Positions 27,801-35,939 of a stretch of DNA of 64,000 bases are shown here, in pieces. How positions within the stretch are numbered: the stretch's first letter is position 1; every line of letters starts with the position of its first letter. The notes beneath the pieces are model-generated. The model made no database searches, was not told where the DNA came from, and was given only the letters and a program-made list of their open reading frames with translations. The position numbers and the translations under genes are program-made. The stretch spans positions 2,418,001 to 2,482,000 of the forward strand of contig NZ_JPOO01000003.1 of assembly GCF_000733925.1 (NCBI RefSeq). Direction: 5' to 3'. Source of the DNA: Arenibacter algicola (GTDB lineage: Bacteria; Bacteroidota; Bacteroidia; Flavobacteriales; Flavobacteriaceae).

Positions 27801-28274
27801 AGATTCCATATATTTGGATTTGTAGGTGATATATGGATCCTCCATATCTACCCAATATCCTACCTTTTCGGTCATGGCATTCCAAACATCGGTATACCTC
27901 ATTACCGCCTTCTTACAGGCTGCGTTGTATTCTTCAACGGATATTTTGGTGCCAATATCTTCCTTGGTAATTCCCAATTCCTTCTCCACACCCAATTCTA
28001 TAGGGAGTCCGTGGGTATCCCATCCGGCCTTGCGTCTAACCTGAAACCCCTTCATGGTCTTATAACGTGGAAAAATATCCTTGATGGTCCTGGCCATTAC
28101 ATGGTGAATACCAGGCAATCCATTTGCAGAAGGTGGTCCTTCATAAAAAACAAAACTATCCTTGCCTTCCCTGCTTGTAACACTTTTCTCAAAAACATTG
28201 TTCTCCTTCCAATAGTGCAATACTTCCTCAGCGACTTTCGGTAAATCTAATCCCTTGTATTCTGCAAACTTCAT
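24873..28274 (-). CDS. ileS: Isoleucyl-tRNA synthetase
   Basis: A 1133-residue class I aminoacyl-tRNA synthetase. The HIGH-equivalent motif is GLPGIHHVMAR (about 52-62) and the KMSKS motif is GKKMSKRLGN. The CP1 editing domain with GTGIVHTAPTFGADD lies between them, and a long C-terminal anticodon-binding region follows. The length and the PPSANGLPG form of the first motif resemble the long, eukaryote-like IleRS class rather than the about 930-residue E. coli class; that is inference. A minus-strand TAGTTTTG (28308-28315) matches the -7 box, about 34 bases upstream of the start. Confidence 0.98.
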   Translation of the reverse strand: MKFAEYKGLDLPKVAEEVLHYWKENNVFEKSVTSREGKDSFVFYEGPPSANGLPGIHHVMARTIKDIFPRYKTMKGFQVRRKAGWDTHGLPIELGVEKELGITKEDIGTKISVEEYNAACKKAVMRYTDVWNAMTEKVGYWVDMEDPYITYKSKYMESVWWLLKQIYDKGLIYKGYTIQPYSPKAGTGLSSHELNQPGTYQDVTDTTVVAQFKADKTTLPQNLQEVSGDVFLLAWTTTPWTLPSNTALTVGPKIDYVVVKTFNQYTFEPMHVVLAKSLVGKQFSGKFFVAESDADFENFSSKDKKIPYQIVAETKGLDLVGTRYEQLLDYALPYQNPENAFRVITGDFVTTEDGTGIVHTAPTFGADDALVAKLAEPEVPPMLVLDENNNPVPLVDLQGRFRPEMGEYAGKYVKNEYYDDGEAPERSVDVEIAIKLKEENRAFKVEKYVHSYPNCWRTDKPILYYPLDSWFIKVTDIKDRMFDLNQNINWKPKATGEGRFGNWLANANDWNLSRSRYWGIPLPIWRTEDGKEELMIGSVAELKEEMQKALKAGILEKDIFEDFVVGDMGEDNYDKIDLHKNIVDQITLVSPSGKPMKRESDLIDVWFDSGSMPYAQWHYPFENKDLIDEGKTFPADFIAEGVDQTRGWFYTLHAIATMVFDSVAYKNVVSNGLVLDKEGKKMSKRLGNAVDPFETMDEFGADATRWYMISNANPWDNLKFDVEGIAEVKRKFFGTLYNTYSFFALYTNIDGFDYSEADIPLHERPEIDQWILSELHSLIKTVDEAYGDYEPTRATRAISDYVQENLSNWYVRLSRRRFWKGDYQQDKISAYQTLYTCLTTVAKLSAPVAPFYMDRLYKDLTITTQKEPFESVHLADFPKYDASLVNKELESKMAKAQTISSLVLSIRQKEKIKVRQPLQKIMIPVLDNKQRLEIEAVAGLIKSEVNVKEIELLDDASGILVKQIKPNFKTLGPKFGKDMKLIASAVALLNQNDIQKIEQEGEILLHFDNKSITLQLQDVEISSQDIEGWLVASSGPITVALDISINEDLRKEGIARELVNRIQNLRKESGFEVTDKIDIKLLKNGFVQDAVESNMAYIKTETLAAELNFEESMDNGIEVAFDEVNTRLFIVKH

Positions 28275-28307
28275 AATAACAGCTTCTAATGCTACATTTT
28301 AAGTTTG

Positions 28308-28315
28308 CAAAACTA
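28308..28315 (-). promoter_or_regulatory. Putative -7 promoter box for ileS
   Basis: TAGTTTTG on the minus strand, an exact TAnnTTTG match 33 bases before the ileS ATG. No convincing -33 TTTG is visible at the expected distance. Confidence 0.35.
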
Positions 28316-28348
28316 ATGATTTTTAGCGTAAAATGATTCTGTTAAAAG

Positions 28349-28377
28349 CAAAAAGCCCCTTTGAAAAGGAGCTTTTT
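28349..28377 (-). terminator. Intrinsic terminator after DUF4382 lipoprotein gene
   Basis: Stem AAAAGC-C-CC / GG-A-GCTTTT with loop TTTGAAAA and a U-run on the minus strand, 24 bases past the stop of the gene at 28401. Confidence 0.75.
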
Positions 28378-28400
28378 AAATATTTTAGTTGTTGTTAAAA

Positions 28401-29348
28401 TTATTTTGTCCCGGTTACGGTAACATTTGCGCTTATTTGAAGGGCCGAGCTTACCTCTATAGCCCCTAAATTAAGACCTGTGGTCGACTCTACATTCAAC
28501 AAAGCATTGAAGTAGAACTCGCTATTGTCATCTTCCTTGTAGGATGCAAAAATTAATTCGTATTCCCCTTCCTCCAAGAAATCCAGACTATAGGAGCCAC
28601 TTAAGTTTTTTACTTCTGCACTGGTTACGGCATTGGCAAAGGTAACTTCGCTCTCCCCTTTTCCCTGTGTTTCAACATCGGCGTTGAATGTTCCTTTTTC
28701 ATAGGCATAAACAATAATCTTGTCCGATGTGTTATTGGCATCGTTGGCACTCCCTGAAATTTTTCCGGTCAATTCTGCGTTTACCGTTCTAATTCCTGCA
28801 GTAAGCTCTGCCATGGTAACAAAATTGAAATCGCTGGACAATCCATCCTTCTCTTCCTTAATAGTTTTCCTAAGGTCAAAATCTATCACGATCACATTGG
28901 TAGCATTTGCCAAAACTTCAAACTTATCAGTAATGGTAATTTTGTTGGAAGAGGCCATTAAAGCATCTTTTTCCCCATTGGCCTTTTCTACGTAACAACC
29001 TGGAGCATCCCCGTTCACATCCTTGTCAAAATCCAATTCGAAAACGATACTGGAATAAGATTTTGCCTGTAGGTCCAAGTTCCCTAAAGCTTCGGTTTTA
29101 CCATTTACCAAAGCGGCAAGGTTTATTGTTGTTGCAGTGAATCCCTCTAGAGACTTTCCGTCTACGGAAACGTTGGCAATGGTAACAAAAACCGCTTCAA
29201 CCTCGGCGTTATCTATTGGTGCATCGGTAACTTCAAAGGATGTATTATACGATTCCCCCTCCATGGCAGCATCGTCGTTTTTGCTACATGACATCATCCC
29301 TACTAAAGCTATTAAAGCTAATCCTGAAATCTTTAAATAATTCTTCAT
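28401..29348 (-). CDS. DUF4382 domain lipoprotein
   Basis: A 315-residue lipoprotein (lipobox MMSC, Cys 21). The DUF4382 domain (about 38-190) starts FEVTDAPIDNAEVEAVFVTIANVSVDG, the usual pattern in which a short-chain lipoprotein domain begins with TDAP. The C-terminal part (about 195-315) is a second beta-rich domain. Function is unknown. It stands alone between ileS and a divergent small lipoprotein gene, with its own terminator. Confidence 0.85.
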   Translation of the reverse strand: MKNYLKISGLALIALVGMMSCSKNDDAAMEGESYNTSFEVTDAPIDNAEVEAVFVTIANVSVDGKSLEGFTATTINLAALVNGKTEALGNLDLQAKSYSSIVFELDFDKDVNGDAPGCYVEKANGEKDALMASSNKITITDKFEVLANATNVIVIDFDLRKTIKEEKDGLSSDFNFVTMAELTAGIRTVNAELTGKISGSANDANNTSDKIIVYAYEKGTFNADVETQGKGESEVTFANAVTSAEVKNLSGSYSLDFLEEGEYELIFASYKEDDNSEFYFNALLNVESTTGLNLGAIEVSSALQISANVTVTGTK

Positions 29349-29577
29349 AATAATTTAGTTTTAAACATTTGCCTATATAACAATCAAGACCTGTCTTCCC
29401 CTACCTACAAAATCTCCTCCAAAAATTGATTCTTACCTAGAAACCTGATTTACAGAAACCTAAACGCTTAATTTTCTTACATATTTTTTTAGTATTGGAG
29501 CCATAAATATGGTCTTTATCTCCAATTTTTACGTATATATCGGTATCAGGTTCACATTAATTTCTAAAACTAACAAC

Positions 29578-29931
29578 ATGAAAAAAGTAATTTTAAGTTC
29601 AATTTTGATGATAGCTCTCAGCATTTCATTTGTATCGTGTAGAGAAACAAAGGATAAGGCCAAAGATGCCATGGAAGAAACTAATGAAGCTTTAAAAGAA
29701 GTTGGAGAGGATATGAAGAAAGTCGGGGAAGAGGTAAAAGGTGCTGCCTCAGAAGCCATGGATGATGCCAAAGAAATGGGAGAAGATATGAAAGAGGCCG
29801 GTAAAGAGGCCATGGATAAGACAGGTGATGCTGCCAAGGAAGTAGGTGAGGATATTAAGGGTGCCGCTACTAAGGCTGCGGACAAGACCAAGGCAGCTGC
29901 CAAGGAGGCAAAAGAGAAAATACAGGAATAG
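29578..29931 (+). CDS. Small amphipathic-repeat (LEA-like) lipoprotein
   Basis: A 117-residue lipoprotein; lipobox FVSC (Cys 21). The mature part is one long charged amphipathic helix of Lys/Glu/Ala repeats with recurring 11-residue-like units (EVGEDMKKVGEE, EMGEDMKEAGKEA, EVGEDIKGAATKA), resembling group 3 LEA proteins and other stress-related membrane-associated helices. I use the ATG at 29578; an upstream frame extension lacks a signal peptide. It is followed by a strong terminator and is monocistronic. A role in membrane or desiccation/osmotic protection is possible but unproven. Confidence 0.85.
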   Translation: MKKVILSSILMIALSISFVSCRETKDKAKDAMEETNEALKEVGEDMKKVGEEVKGAASEAMDDAKEMGEDMKEAGKEAMDKTGDAAKEVGEDIKGAATKAADKTKAAAKEAKEKIQE

Positions 29932-29954
29932 TTATCCTATTTTCATTAAAACTT

Positions 29955-29986
29955 AAGTCCGGTATTCATGTACCGGACTTTTTTTA
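29955..29986 (+). terminator. Strong intrinsic terminator
   Basis: Stem AAGTCCGGTA / TACCGGACTT (10 bp), loop TTCATG, followed by seven T on the plus strand. It ends the LEA-like lipoprotein transcript; its tail touches the stop codon of the convergent TonB receptor. Confidence 0.93.
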
Positions 29987-32392
29987 GAACGTATAGCCCA
30001 CACCCAAAATTAAATTGATTCCCGGCGCCACGATTCCGGAGGAATAGGAACGATATCTTTGATCCGTAAAATTTTCCAAATTTGCGGTAAATTTTAAGGC
30101 GTGGGAGAGTTGATACTGTGATCTAAAATTTAAGGTATACCAGGATGGGGAATAAGGATTGCCATCCGCATCAACTGCATATATATAGTCCTTTGTTTTT
30201 TCGGACATGGCCAAATCCCCAAAACTAATTTCTCCGTTAAAGTTGGCAAAGAGATCGGTTTTCAGTTTTTGGTTCTTCCAAACAATATGGAAATCGCCAA
30301 AAGTTGGAGCCACATGTCTACCCGGTGTATCCGTACCGTCCTGCTCTTCCTCTATCCCTTCTGTAAAGGTAAGGTTGGCGTTCACAGACAGGTTTTCGGT
30401 TAAAAAAGCGTCCAATCCAAATTCAAAACCATATACATAGGCCTTTGCCGCATTCTGTATTGCCTGGACATTATGTAATTCCCCATTGTACATAATTTCA
30501 CTGTTCCCATTAAATTGAAAGTCCCGACGTACAAGGGCATCTACCAAATAAGTATAGAAGGAGGCTCCTTTTAACATAAGTCTATCATTAAAATTCTTCT
30601 GGATTCCTACCTCCAAGTTATAGGCATACTCCGGCTCCAAATCTGGATTGGGAACTACCACGGACCCAGGCTCCGAATCAAATATCTTACCAACATCATC
30701 TATGTTCGGGGCCCTAAATCCTGTAGATCCATTGAAGGTCAACTGCAAATCCGCTTTTGGAAACCAACTAAATCCCAAGCTTCCTGTTAAAGCCCCCGTA
30801 CTAAGATCGGCATCATTAAAAGGAAAAGAATAAAAGGTTTGGTCAAAAATTGCATCGATCCAAACATGGCTATATCTAAGCCCGGAAAGAAAGGTAAAGT
30901 TGGGCTTGGCCCTTAGTTCACCACTAATATAGCCCGCAAGAGTTTGCCAGGTAGAATTGTCGGGGTACCTGGATGCACTAGGTGAGGTAACCATGGTCTC
31001 TAAATTAAACTCATTTCCTGCAGATCCAATTTTATTAAATACGTATTCCCCCCCATAGTAAAGCCTAAGATTTCCAATACGTTTATTTTCAAAATCGACG
31101 TTAGCAGAAATAGCATCCACATTCTCCTTGCTTCCATACCTTATATCATCCCCAAAACCCCTATCGTTCCTACTTTCCACAAAATTTTGATAGGCAGTGG
31201 TTATTTTTAATCCATCATAGAACTTCCCCTTGCCGTTTTTATAAAATTGCAGGTTCCCCATAAACCATTTCTGAGGACCATAGGACCATTCCGCCGAACG
31301 TAGGCCAAGTCCATCCTTGGACGGTCTAATAAGCCTGTCATATCTGGAATAATCGGAAGTTTCGGAATAATATGCGCTTAGATTTATATTCCAATTGCTA
31401 TTGGGCCTAAAGAGCACTTTTTGCATTACATTGATTTGATCATACCCAGTGGGTACCTGCTTTTTGGCGTTATCATTTTCCTGTAACCTGTCCTGCCCAT
31501 TTTCCGTAACCACGTAATTGTTCCTTAAGTAGGAATTTGGCCCATGGGAACCCATTTTAAGATCTCCAAAGTTGTTATAGGTAAGGCTGCTCAAGAACGC
31601 CCATTCCCTTTTGCCCAAATTGAAATCTACATGAACCGTATTTTCGTTATTCGCGGAAGAATACCTGTAATTTGATTTTCCGAAGACCTCTAAACTATCG
31701 GTCTTGGAAAATTGAGGATTGTTGGTGTAAAAATTCATGACCCCTCCAATGGCATCAGAACCGTAAATTACAGATCCAGGACCAAAAATCACTTCAGTAC
31801 TCTTAATGGTAAAGGGATCTATTGAAATCACATTTTGAATATTACCTCCCCTGAATATGGCATTGTTCATGCGGACTCCGTCTACGGAAAGCAACAATCT
31901 ATTGGTGGCAAAACCCCTTATCATAGGGCTACCACCCCCAAGCTGACTTTTCTGGACAAAGACTTTGCCGCTATTTTGAAGGAGATCTGCCGAAGTTTGG
32001 GAAGCCGTAAACTCTATGGTTTTGGCATTCATCAGCGATATTTTTTGAGGAATGTCCTTTTTCTGCTGCTCCCATTTAGAGATAGACATCACCACCTCAT
32101 CCAACTGCTCCGCAATCAAAGCCAGGTAGAGCTTTCCCTTTCTGACTGCGTGGGACTTGGTGCTTCTATAGTTTTGGTAGCCAATATGCGTGAAGGTGAT
32201 CCGTTCGCCCAGATCAAATTTAGAAAGGTCACATTTGCCGTCAAAATCGGAAAGGACCGTTCTGGATTTATCCCAATTATAAACAATAACGTTGGGAATC
32301 GGCTGATGGTCTTCCTCGTCCAAAATAACAATTTCCTGCCCCGATGCACCTGTAAATATTAGGAGGACAACTATGAAAACTATTTTTTGCAT
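29984..32392 (-). CDS. TonB-dependent receptor, haemoglobin/haem-receptor-like
   Basis: An 802-residue outer-membrane receptor. A signal peptide (MQKIVFIVVLLIFTGASGQ) follows from the ATG at 32392, which leaves one base to the recO stop; an in-frame ATG at 32410 would overlap recO. A short CarboxypepD_reg-like domain (about 20-100) precedes the plug (about 110-225; GGGSPMIRGFATNRLLLSVDGVRMNNA). The barrel ends LGVGYTF. The plug wording and barrel motif RAPNIDDVGKIFDSEPG resemble the haemoglobin/transferrin receptor subfamily, so haem or iron uptake is the best guess. It is directly downstream of recO in the same direction and probably transcribed with it. Confidence 0.9.
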   Translation of the reverse strand: MQKIVFIVVLLIFTGASGQEIVILDEEDHQPIPNVIVYNWDKSRTVLSDFDGKCDLSKFDLGERITFTHIGYQNYRSTKSHAVRKGKLYLALIAEQLDEVVMSISKWEQQKKDIPQKISLMNAKTIEFTASQTSADLLQNSGKVFVQKSQLGGGSPMIRGFATNRLLLSVDGVRMNNAIFRGGNIQNVISIDPFTIKSTEVIFGPGSVIYGSDAIGGVMNFYTNNPQFSKTDSLEVFGKSNYRYSSANNENTVHVDFNLGKREWAFLSSLTYNNFGDLKMGSHGPNSYLRNNYVVTENGQDRLQENDNAKKQVPTGYDQINVMQKVLFRPNSNWNINLSAYYSETSDYSRYDRLIRPSKDGLGLRSAEWSYGPQKWFMGNLQFYKNGKGKFYDGLKITTAYQNFVESRNDRGFGDDIRYGSKENVDAISANVDFENKRIGNLRLYYGGEYVFNKIGSAGNEFNLETMVTSPSASRYPDNSTWQTLAGYISGELRAKPNFTFLSGLRYSHVWIDAIFDQTFYSFPFNDADLSTGALTGSLGFSWFPKADLQLTFNGSTGFRAPNIDDVGKIFDSEPGSVVVPNPDLEPEYAYNLEVGIQKNFNDRLMLKGASFYTYLVDALVRRDFQFNGNSEIMYNGELHNVQAIQNAAKAYVYGFEFGLDAFLTENLSVNANLTFTEGIEEEQDGTDTPGRHVAPTFGDFHIVWKNQKLKTDLFANFNGEISFGDLAMSEKTKDYIYAVDADGNPYSPSWYTLNFRSQYQLSHALKFTANLENFTDQRYRSYSSGIVAPGINLILGVGYTF

Positions 32393-32393
32393 A

Positions 32394-33113
32394 TCAGCTA
32401 AAAACTTCATTTAACACGGCCAATGACTTCGGTTTTCTAAATCCCTGCAAATGTAATTCAAAATAAAGGACAAGATTTTTCAAGAGCTCCTGACGGTTCT
32501 TTTTGTTAAGTTTAATAGTATGTATTGCATCAAAATTTATGCCCAAAAGCTTTTTAAAGTGTTTTAAATTCTCCCCTTCCACGATTGGGTTTAATGATGG
32601 CGCTATTATAAACTCTCCTTCCAAAAGGTCAAAGTACATATAGGCCATATTATTGGTGTCCGGATAAAAACCAAAATACTTGGTCAAAGACAGTAAAAAA
32701 TAGAGGTGAAAATTGGCAAATTCATCATGGGCGTCCAACCACTGCAAGGCCGCTTCAATAAAGTTGAACAGACCTTCATTGGCCTCTTCCTCATGAATAC
32801 TGTTGCCCAACATTTCTGCCAAAAAAAATGTTAGGGCATTCTTGGCAATATCCGTATGCAGGGACTGATAATGATAACTAACCTTGGCTTCGGTAATCCT
32901 TTCCAAGGTTCCCTTGTTCTTATGGGACGCAATCAGATCCAGTTGAAGCAAAGGCTGAAAGTAAGCAGTTTTCAACTTCCCTTTTTTTGAAGCAAGAATC
33001 CCTCTCAATAGATAGGATTTTATTCCATCAGAAAAAGTAAATATCCGGACAATTAAACTGGTATCCCCATATTTAATAGATGTTAAAACAATTCCTTTGG
33101 TAGCAACCTGCAT
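32394..33113 (-). CDS. recO: DNA repair protein RecO
   Basis: A 239-residue recombination mediator that loads RecA with RecR at gaps. The N-terminal OB fold begins MQVATKGIVLTSIKYGDTSLIVRIFT and is followed by SYLLRG and a helical C-terminal domain. The ATG at 33113 is used: it fits the family start, and an upstream ATG at 33134 would overlap the promoter. A perfect consensus promoter ends only two bases before this ATG, so the message is probably leaderless. The next gene, the haem-type receptor, is one base downstream. Confidence 0.93.
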   Translation of the reverse strand: MQVATKGIVLTSIKYGDTSLIVRIFTFSDGIKSYLLRGILASKKGKLKTAYFQPLLQLDLIASHKNKGTLERITEAKVSYHYQSLHTDIAKNALTFFLAEMLGNSIHEEEANEGLFNFIEAALQWLDAHDEFANFHLYFLLSLTKYFGFYPDTNNMAYMYFDLLEGEFIIAPSLNPIVEGENLKHFKKLLGINFDAIHTIKLNKKNRQELLKNLVLYFELHLQGFRKPKSLAVLNEVFS

Positions 33114-33115
33114 TA

Positions 33116-33146
33116 CAAATATATATTGGAACAAAGATAATACAAA
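33116..33146 (-). promoter_or_regulatory. Consensus promoter of recO (leaderless start)
   Basis: On the minus strand TTTG (33143-33146), a 19-base spacer and TATATTTG (33116-33123), matching the Bacteroidota -33/-7 consensus exactly. The -7 box is two bases from the recO ATG, placing +1 on or next to the start codon. Confidence 0.7.
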
Positions 33147-33147
33147 G

Positions 33148-33180
33148 AGACCCTTAAGGTCATGAAAACCTTAAGGGTCT
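33148..33180 (-). terminator. 13-bp perfect stem-loop downstream of gdhA
   Basis: Arms AGACCCTTAAGGT (33148-33160) and its exact complement (33168-33180) with a seven-base loop. It lies 69 bases past the gdhA stop and directly before the recO promoter. There is no long U-run on either strand, so it may be an imperfect terminator or an insulating hairpin. Confidence 0.5.
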
Positions 33181-33248
33181 TGGAAATCACTTGGATTTCA
33201 TTTTCAAATACTGGCCAATGCCGTGATACTTTGTAGACTTATAGAACC

Positions 33249-34592
33249 TTAAATTACTCCCTGCGCCAACATGGCGTCGGCAACTTTTACGAACCCGGCA
33301 ATATTTGCCCCTTTTACATAGTTGCAATAGCCATCTTCGTCCATTCCATAATCTATGCAGGAATCATGAATATCCTTCATTATTTTTTGAAGACGTTCAT
33401 CTACCTCTTCACGGGTCCAACTAATACGCAATGAGTTCTGCGACATTTCCAAACCTGAGGTGGCCACCCCACCTGCATTGGATGCCTTTCCCGGAGCAAA
33501 TAGTATTCTAGCTTCATGAAAGGCATGTATTGCTTCAGGGGTCGATGGCATATTTGCTCCTTCGGCCACACAGATACATCCATTCTTTAGTAAAGTCTTG
33601 GCATCATTCCCATCCAACTCATTTTGGGTTGCACACGGCAAGGCTATAGCGCATGGCACTTCCCAAGGCGTCTTTCCTTTATGGAATTCTGCAGAGGTAT
33701 ACTTATCCAGATAATCGGATATTCTTCCTCGATTTTTATTTTTGATTTCCATAACGAAGGCCAGTTTTTCCTCATCAATACCCTCTTTGTCGTAAATATA
33801 ACCGCCAGAATCCGAAAGGGTAACTACCTTACCTCCCAATTGGATTACTTTTTCAGCGGCATATTGGGCTACGTTTCCAGAGCCGGAAATAACCACGGTC
33901 TTCCCTTTAACATCATCCTTCTTGGATTGCAACATACTCTGGGCAAAATAAACGGTACCATATCCTGTTGCTTCAGGTCGTATTTTGGACCCCCCCCAAG
34001 AAAGACCCTTCCCGGTCAAAACCCCGGTAAACTCATTTCTGATTTTTTTATACATCCCGAACAGGAACCCTATTTCCCTTGCACCAACACCTATATCGCC
34101 AGCAGGAACGTCTGTATTAGGTCCAATGTGCCTACAAAGTTCCGTCATAAAGGCGTGACAAAAGCGCATTACTTCATCATCCGATTTTCCTTTCGGATCA
34201 AAATCGGACCCTCCTTTTCCACCCCCCATAGGCAAGGTGGTTAGGCTATTTTTGAAAACCTGTTCAAAGGCCAGGAATTTTAGAACACTTGCATTTACAG
34301 TAGGATGAAACCTAAGCCCCCCTTTATAAGGACCAATGGCAGAATTCATTTGAATCCTATATCCTCTATTTACATGTATTTCACCGTCATCATCTACCCA
34401 GGAAACCCTAAAGGAAATTAACCTTTCCGGCTCCACCATTCTTAATAATATATTCTTGCCATTGTAAATTTCATGATTACTAATGTAGGGAATAACTGTT
34501 TCTGCAACTTCTTGCACAGCTTGTATGAATTCCGGCTCATGGCTATTACGGCCTTTTACCTCTTCCATAAAAGCATTTATCTTGTCTTCCAT
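33249..34592 (-). CDS. gdhA: Glutamate dehydrogenase (hexameric, probably NADP-specific)
   Basis: A 447-residue enzyme that makes glutamate from 2-oxoglutarate and ammonium. The catalytic stretch PMGGGKGGSDFDPKGKS carries the catalytic Lys, and GPNTDVPAGDIGVGAREIGF is the expected second block. The Rossmann motif GSGNVAQYA lies near residue 237. The 447-residue length matches the bacterial small NADP-dependent class. Coenzyme preference is inferred from length and class. The gene appears monocistronic; a TAATTTTG -7-like box sits 47 bases upstream. Confidence 0.97.
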   Translation of the reverse strand: MEDKINAFMEEVKGRNSHEPEFIQAVQEVAETVIPYISNHEIYNGKNILLRMVEPERLISFRVSWVDDDGEIHVNRGYRIQMNSAIGPYKGGLRFHPTVNASVLKFLAFEQVFKNSLTTLPMGGGKGGSDFDPKGKSDDEVMRFCHAFMTELCRHIGPNTDVPAGDIGVGAREIGFLFGMYKKIRNEFTGVLTGKGLSWGGSKIRPEATGYGTVYFAQSMLQSKKDDVKGKTVVISGSGNVAQYAAEKVIQLGGKVVTLSDSGGYIYDKEGIDEEKLAFVMEIKNKNRGRISDYLDKYTSAEFHKGKTPWEVPCAIALPCATQNELDGNDAKTLLKNGCICVAEGANMPSTPEAIHAFHEARILFAPGKASNAGGVATSGLEMSQNSLRISWTREEVDERLQKIMKDIHDSCIDYGMDEDGYCNYVKGANIAGFVKVADAMLAQGVI

Positions 34593-34638
34593 AAAATGTG
34601 ATTTATTGCTAATTGTTGATAAATATTGAGTTTGAAGG

Positions 34639-34646
34639 CAAAATTA
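34639..34646 (-). promoter_or_regulatory. Putative -7 promoter box for gdhA
   Basis: Minus-strand TAATTTTG, an exact TAnnTTTG match 46 bases before the gdhA ATG. No clear TTTG is found at the -33 distance. Confidence 0.35.
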
Positions 34647-34696
34647 TAGTATTTCTATAATGTAAACCCTATTTTTTTCAAAATTTGGCAAAATAT

Positions 34697-35851
34697 TTAT
34701 TCTATAGCCTGACGCAAATCCTCAATTAAATCTTCCTTATCCTCTATACCCACACTAAGTCTAATTAAAGCATCTACCACTCCACTTTTTTCCCTTTCCT
34801 CCTTCGGAATGCTGGCATGGGTCATGCTGGCCGGATGCCCGGCCAAACTTTCCACCCCGCCCAAGGATTCCGCAAGGGTAAACAGCTCTAGTTTTTCAAC
34901 AATTTTAATGGCATCTTGAAAATTGCCCCCTTTTGGAACAAAGGATATCATTCCCCCAAAATCCTTCATTTGGCTTTTTGCCACTTCATGATTGGGGTGA
35001 TCAATAAACCCAGGCCAAAAGACTTTTTCAATTTTTGGATGATTTGCTAAATACTCCGCCACCGCTCTTCCGTTTTCGCAATGTCGCTGCATCCTTACGT
35101 GCAAGGTTTTTATTCCCCTAAGTACCAAAAAGCTGTCCATTGGCCCGCACACCGCACCGCTTGCATTCTGAATAAAATACAATTGTTCCGCAAGTTCCTT
35201 GTCTTTGACCACCAGAGCTCCCAGGACAACGTCGCTATGTCCCCCAAGATATTTTGTTGCCGAGTGCATTACAATGTCGGCCCCCAGATCCAAGGGCAGT
35301 TGCAGATAAGGCGTCGCAAAAGTATTGTCGACCGCCAGTAGAATTTTATGTTTTCTTGCCAATAGGGAAACCGACATAATATCAATAATATTCATCATTG
35401 GATTAGTGGGGGTCTCCACCCAAATAAGCTTGGTTTTAGCACTAATGTGTTTGGCTATCTCCTCCGTATCCTGCATCCCAACAAAATGGAAAACGATGCC
35501 AAACTTTTCAAATATTTTTTTAAAAATCCTATAGCTGCCCCCATAAAGGTCACTGGTGGAAATAACCTCATCCCCAGGGCTCAATAATTTAATAACCGCA
35601 TCAATAGCCGCCAATCCACTGCCGAAAGCCAAACCATAATTCCCGTTTTCAATACTGGCCAAGGAATTCTCCAGTGCCGTCCTAGTTGGATTGGCACTTC
35701 TGGAGTATTCGTATCCCTTATGGCCGCCAGGTGTACTTTGGGCGTAGGTAGATGTCTGATAGATGGGGGGCATAACAGCACCATAGGCCTCATCGGGAGC
35801 CTGACCTCCATGAATTGTCCTGCTATTGAATTTTAATTGTCTTTTACCCAT
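34697..35851 (-). CDS. Cystathionine gamma-synthase/beta- or gamma-lyase type PLP enzyme
   Basis: A 384-residue Cys/Met-metabolism PLP enzyme. The PLP lysine is K200 in HSATKYLGGHSD. Other family blocks are GYEYSRSANPTRTALE, AFGSGLAAIDA, DLYGGSYRIF, VETPTNP and SLGGVESLAGHPASMTHA. The family contains cystathionine gamma-synthase, cystathionine lyases and O-acetylhomoserine sulfhydrylases; the sequence alone does not separate them. The start at 35851 is preferred over longer frames because it gives the normal family N-terminus and a promoter (TTG-N20-TACATTTG) ends 17 bases upstream. Confidence 0.93.
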   Translation of the reverse strand: MGKRQLKFNSRTIHGGQAPDEAYGAVMPPIYQTSTYAQSTPGGHKGYEYSRSANPTRTALENSLASIENGNYGLAFGSGLAAIDAVIKLLSPGDEVISTSDLYGGSYRIFKKIFEKFGIVFHFVGMQDTEEIAKHISAKTKLIWVETPTNPMMNIIDIMSVSLLARKHKILLAVDNTFATPYLQLPLDLGADIVMHSATKYLGGHSDVVLGALVVKDKELAEQLYFIQNASGAVCGPMDSFLVLRGIKTLHVRMQRHCENGRAVAEYLANHPKIEKVFWPGFIDHPNHEVAKSQMKDFGGMISFVPKGGNFQDAIKIVEKLELFTLAESLGGVESLAGHPASMTHASIPKEEREKSGVVDALIRLSVGIEDKEDLIEDLRQAIE

Positions 35852-35868
35852 AACTAAATTTCTATACA

Positions 35869-35899
35869 CAAATGTACCTTTATCTTTTTGGGAATACAA
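35869..35899 (-). promoter_or_regulatory. Promoter of the PLP enzyme gene
   Basis: Minus strand TTG (35897-35899), 20-base spacer, TACATTTG (35869-35876), an exact -7 box. Predicted leader about 14 bases. It overlaps the divergent plus-strand promoter at 35887-35915. Confidence 0.6.
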
Positions 35900-35915
35900 T
35901 GATATTGTAGCTTTG
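35887..35915 (+). promoter_or_regulatory. Promoter of the DUF3298-like lipoprotein gene
   Basis: TTTG (35887-35890), 17-base spacer, TAGCTTTG (35908-35915), exact -7 box, about 20-base leader to the ATG at 35940. It overlaps the opposing promoter of the PLP enzyme. Confidence 0.6.
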
Positions 35916-35939
35916 TACCTTTCTAAAACAATCGCTTTA

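Noticed and set aside
31835..32362. 175-codon plus-strand frame inside the haem-type TonB receptor gene
   Set aside because: No recognisable domain; the minus-strand gene is complete with plug and barrel.
33624..34244. 206-codon open frame on the plus strand opposite gdhA
   Set aside because: It mirrors codons of gdhA; the protein has no domain, no promoter and no signal.
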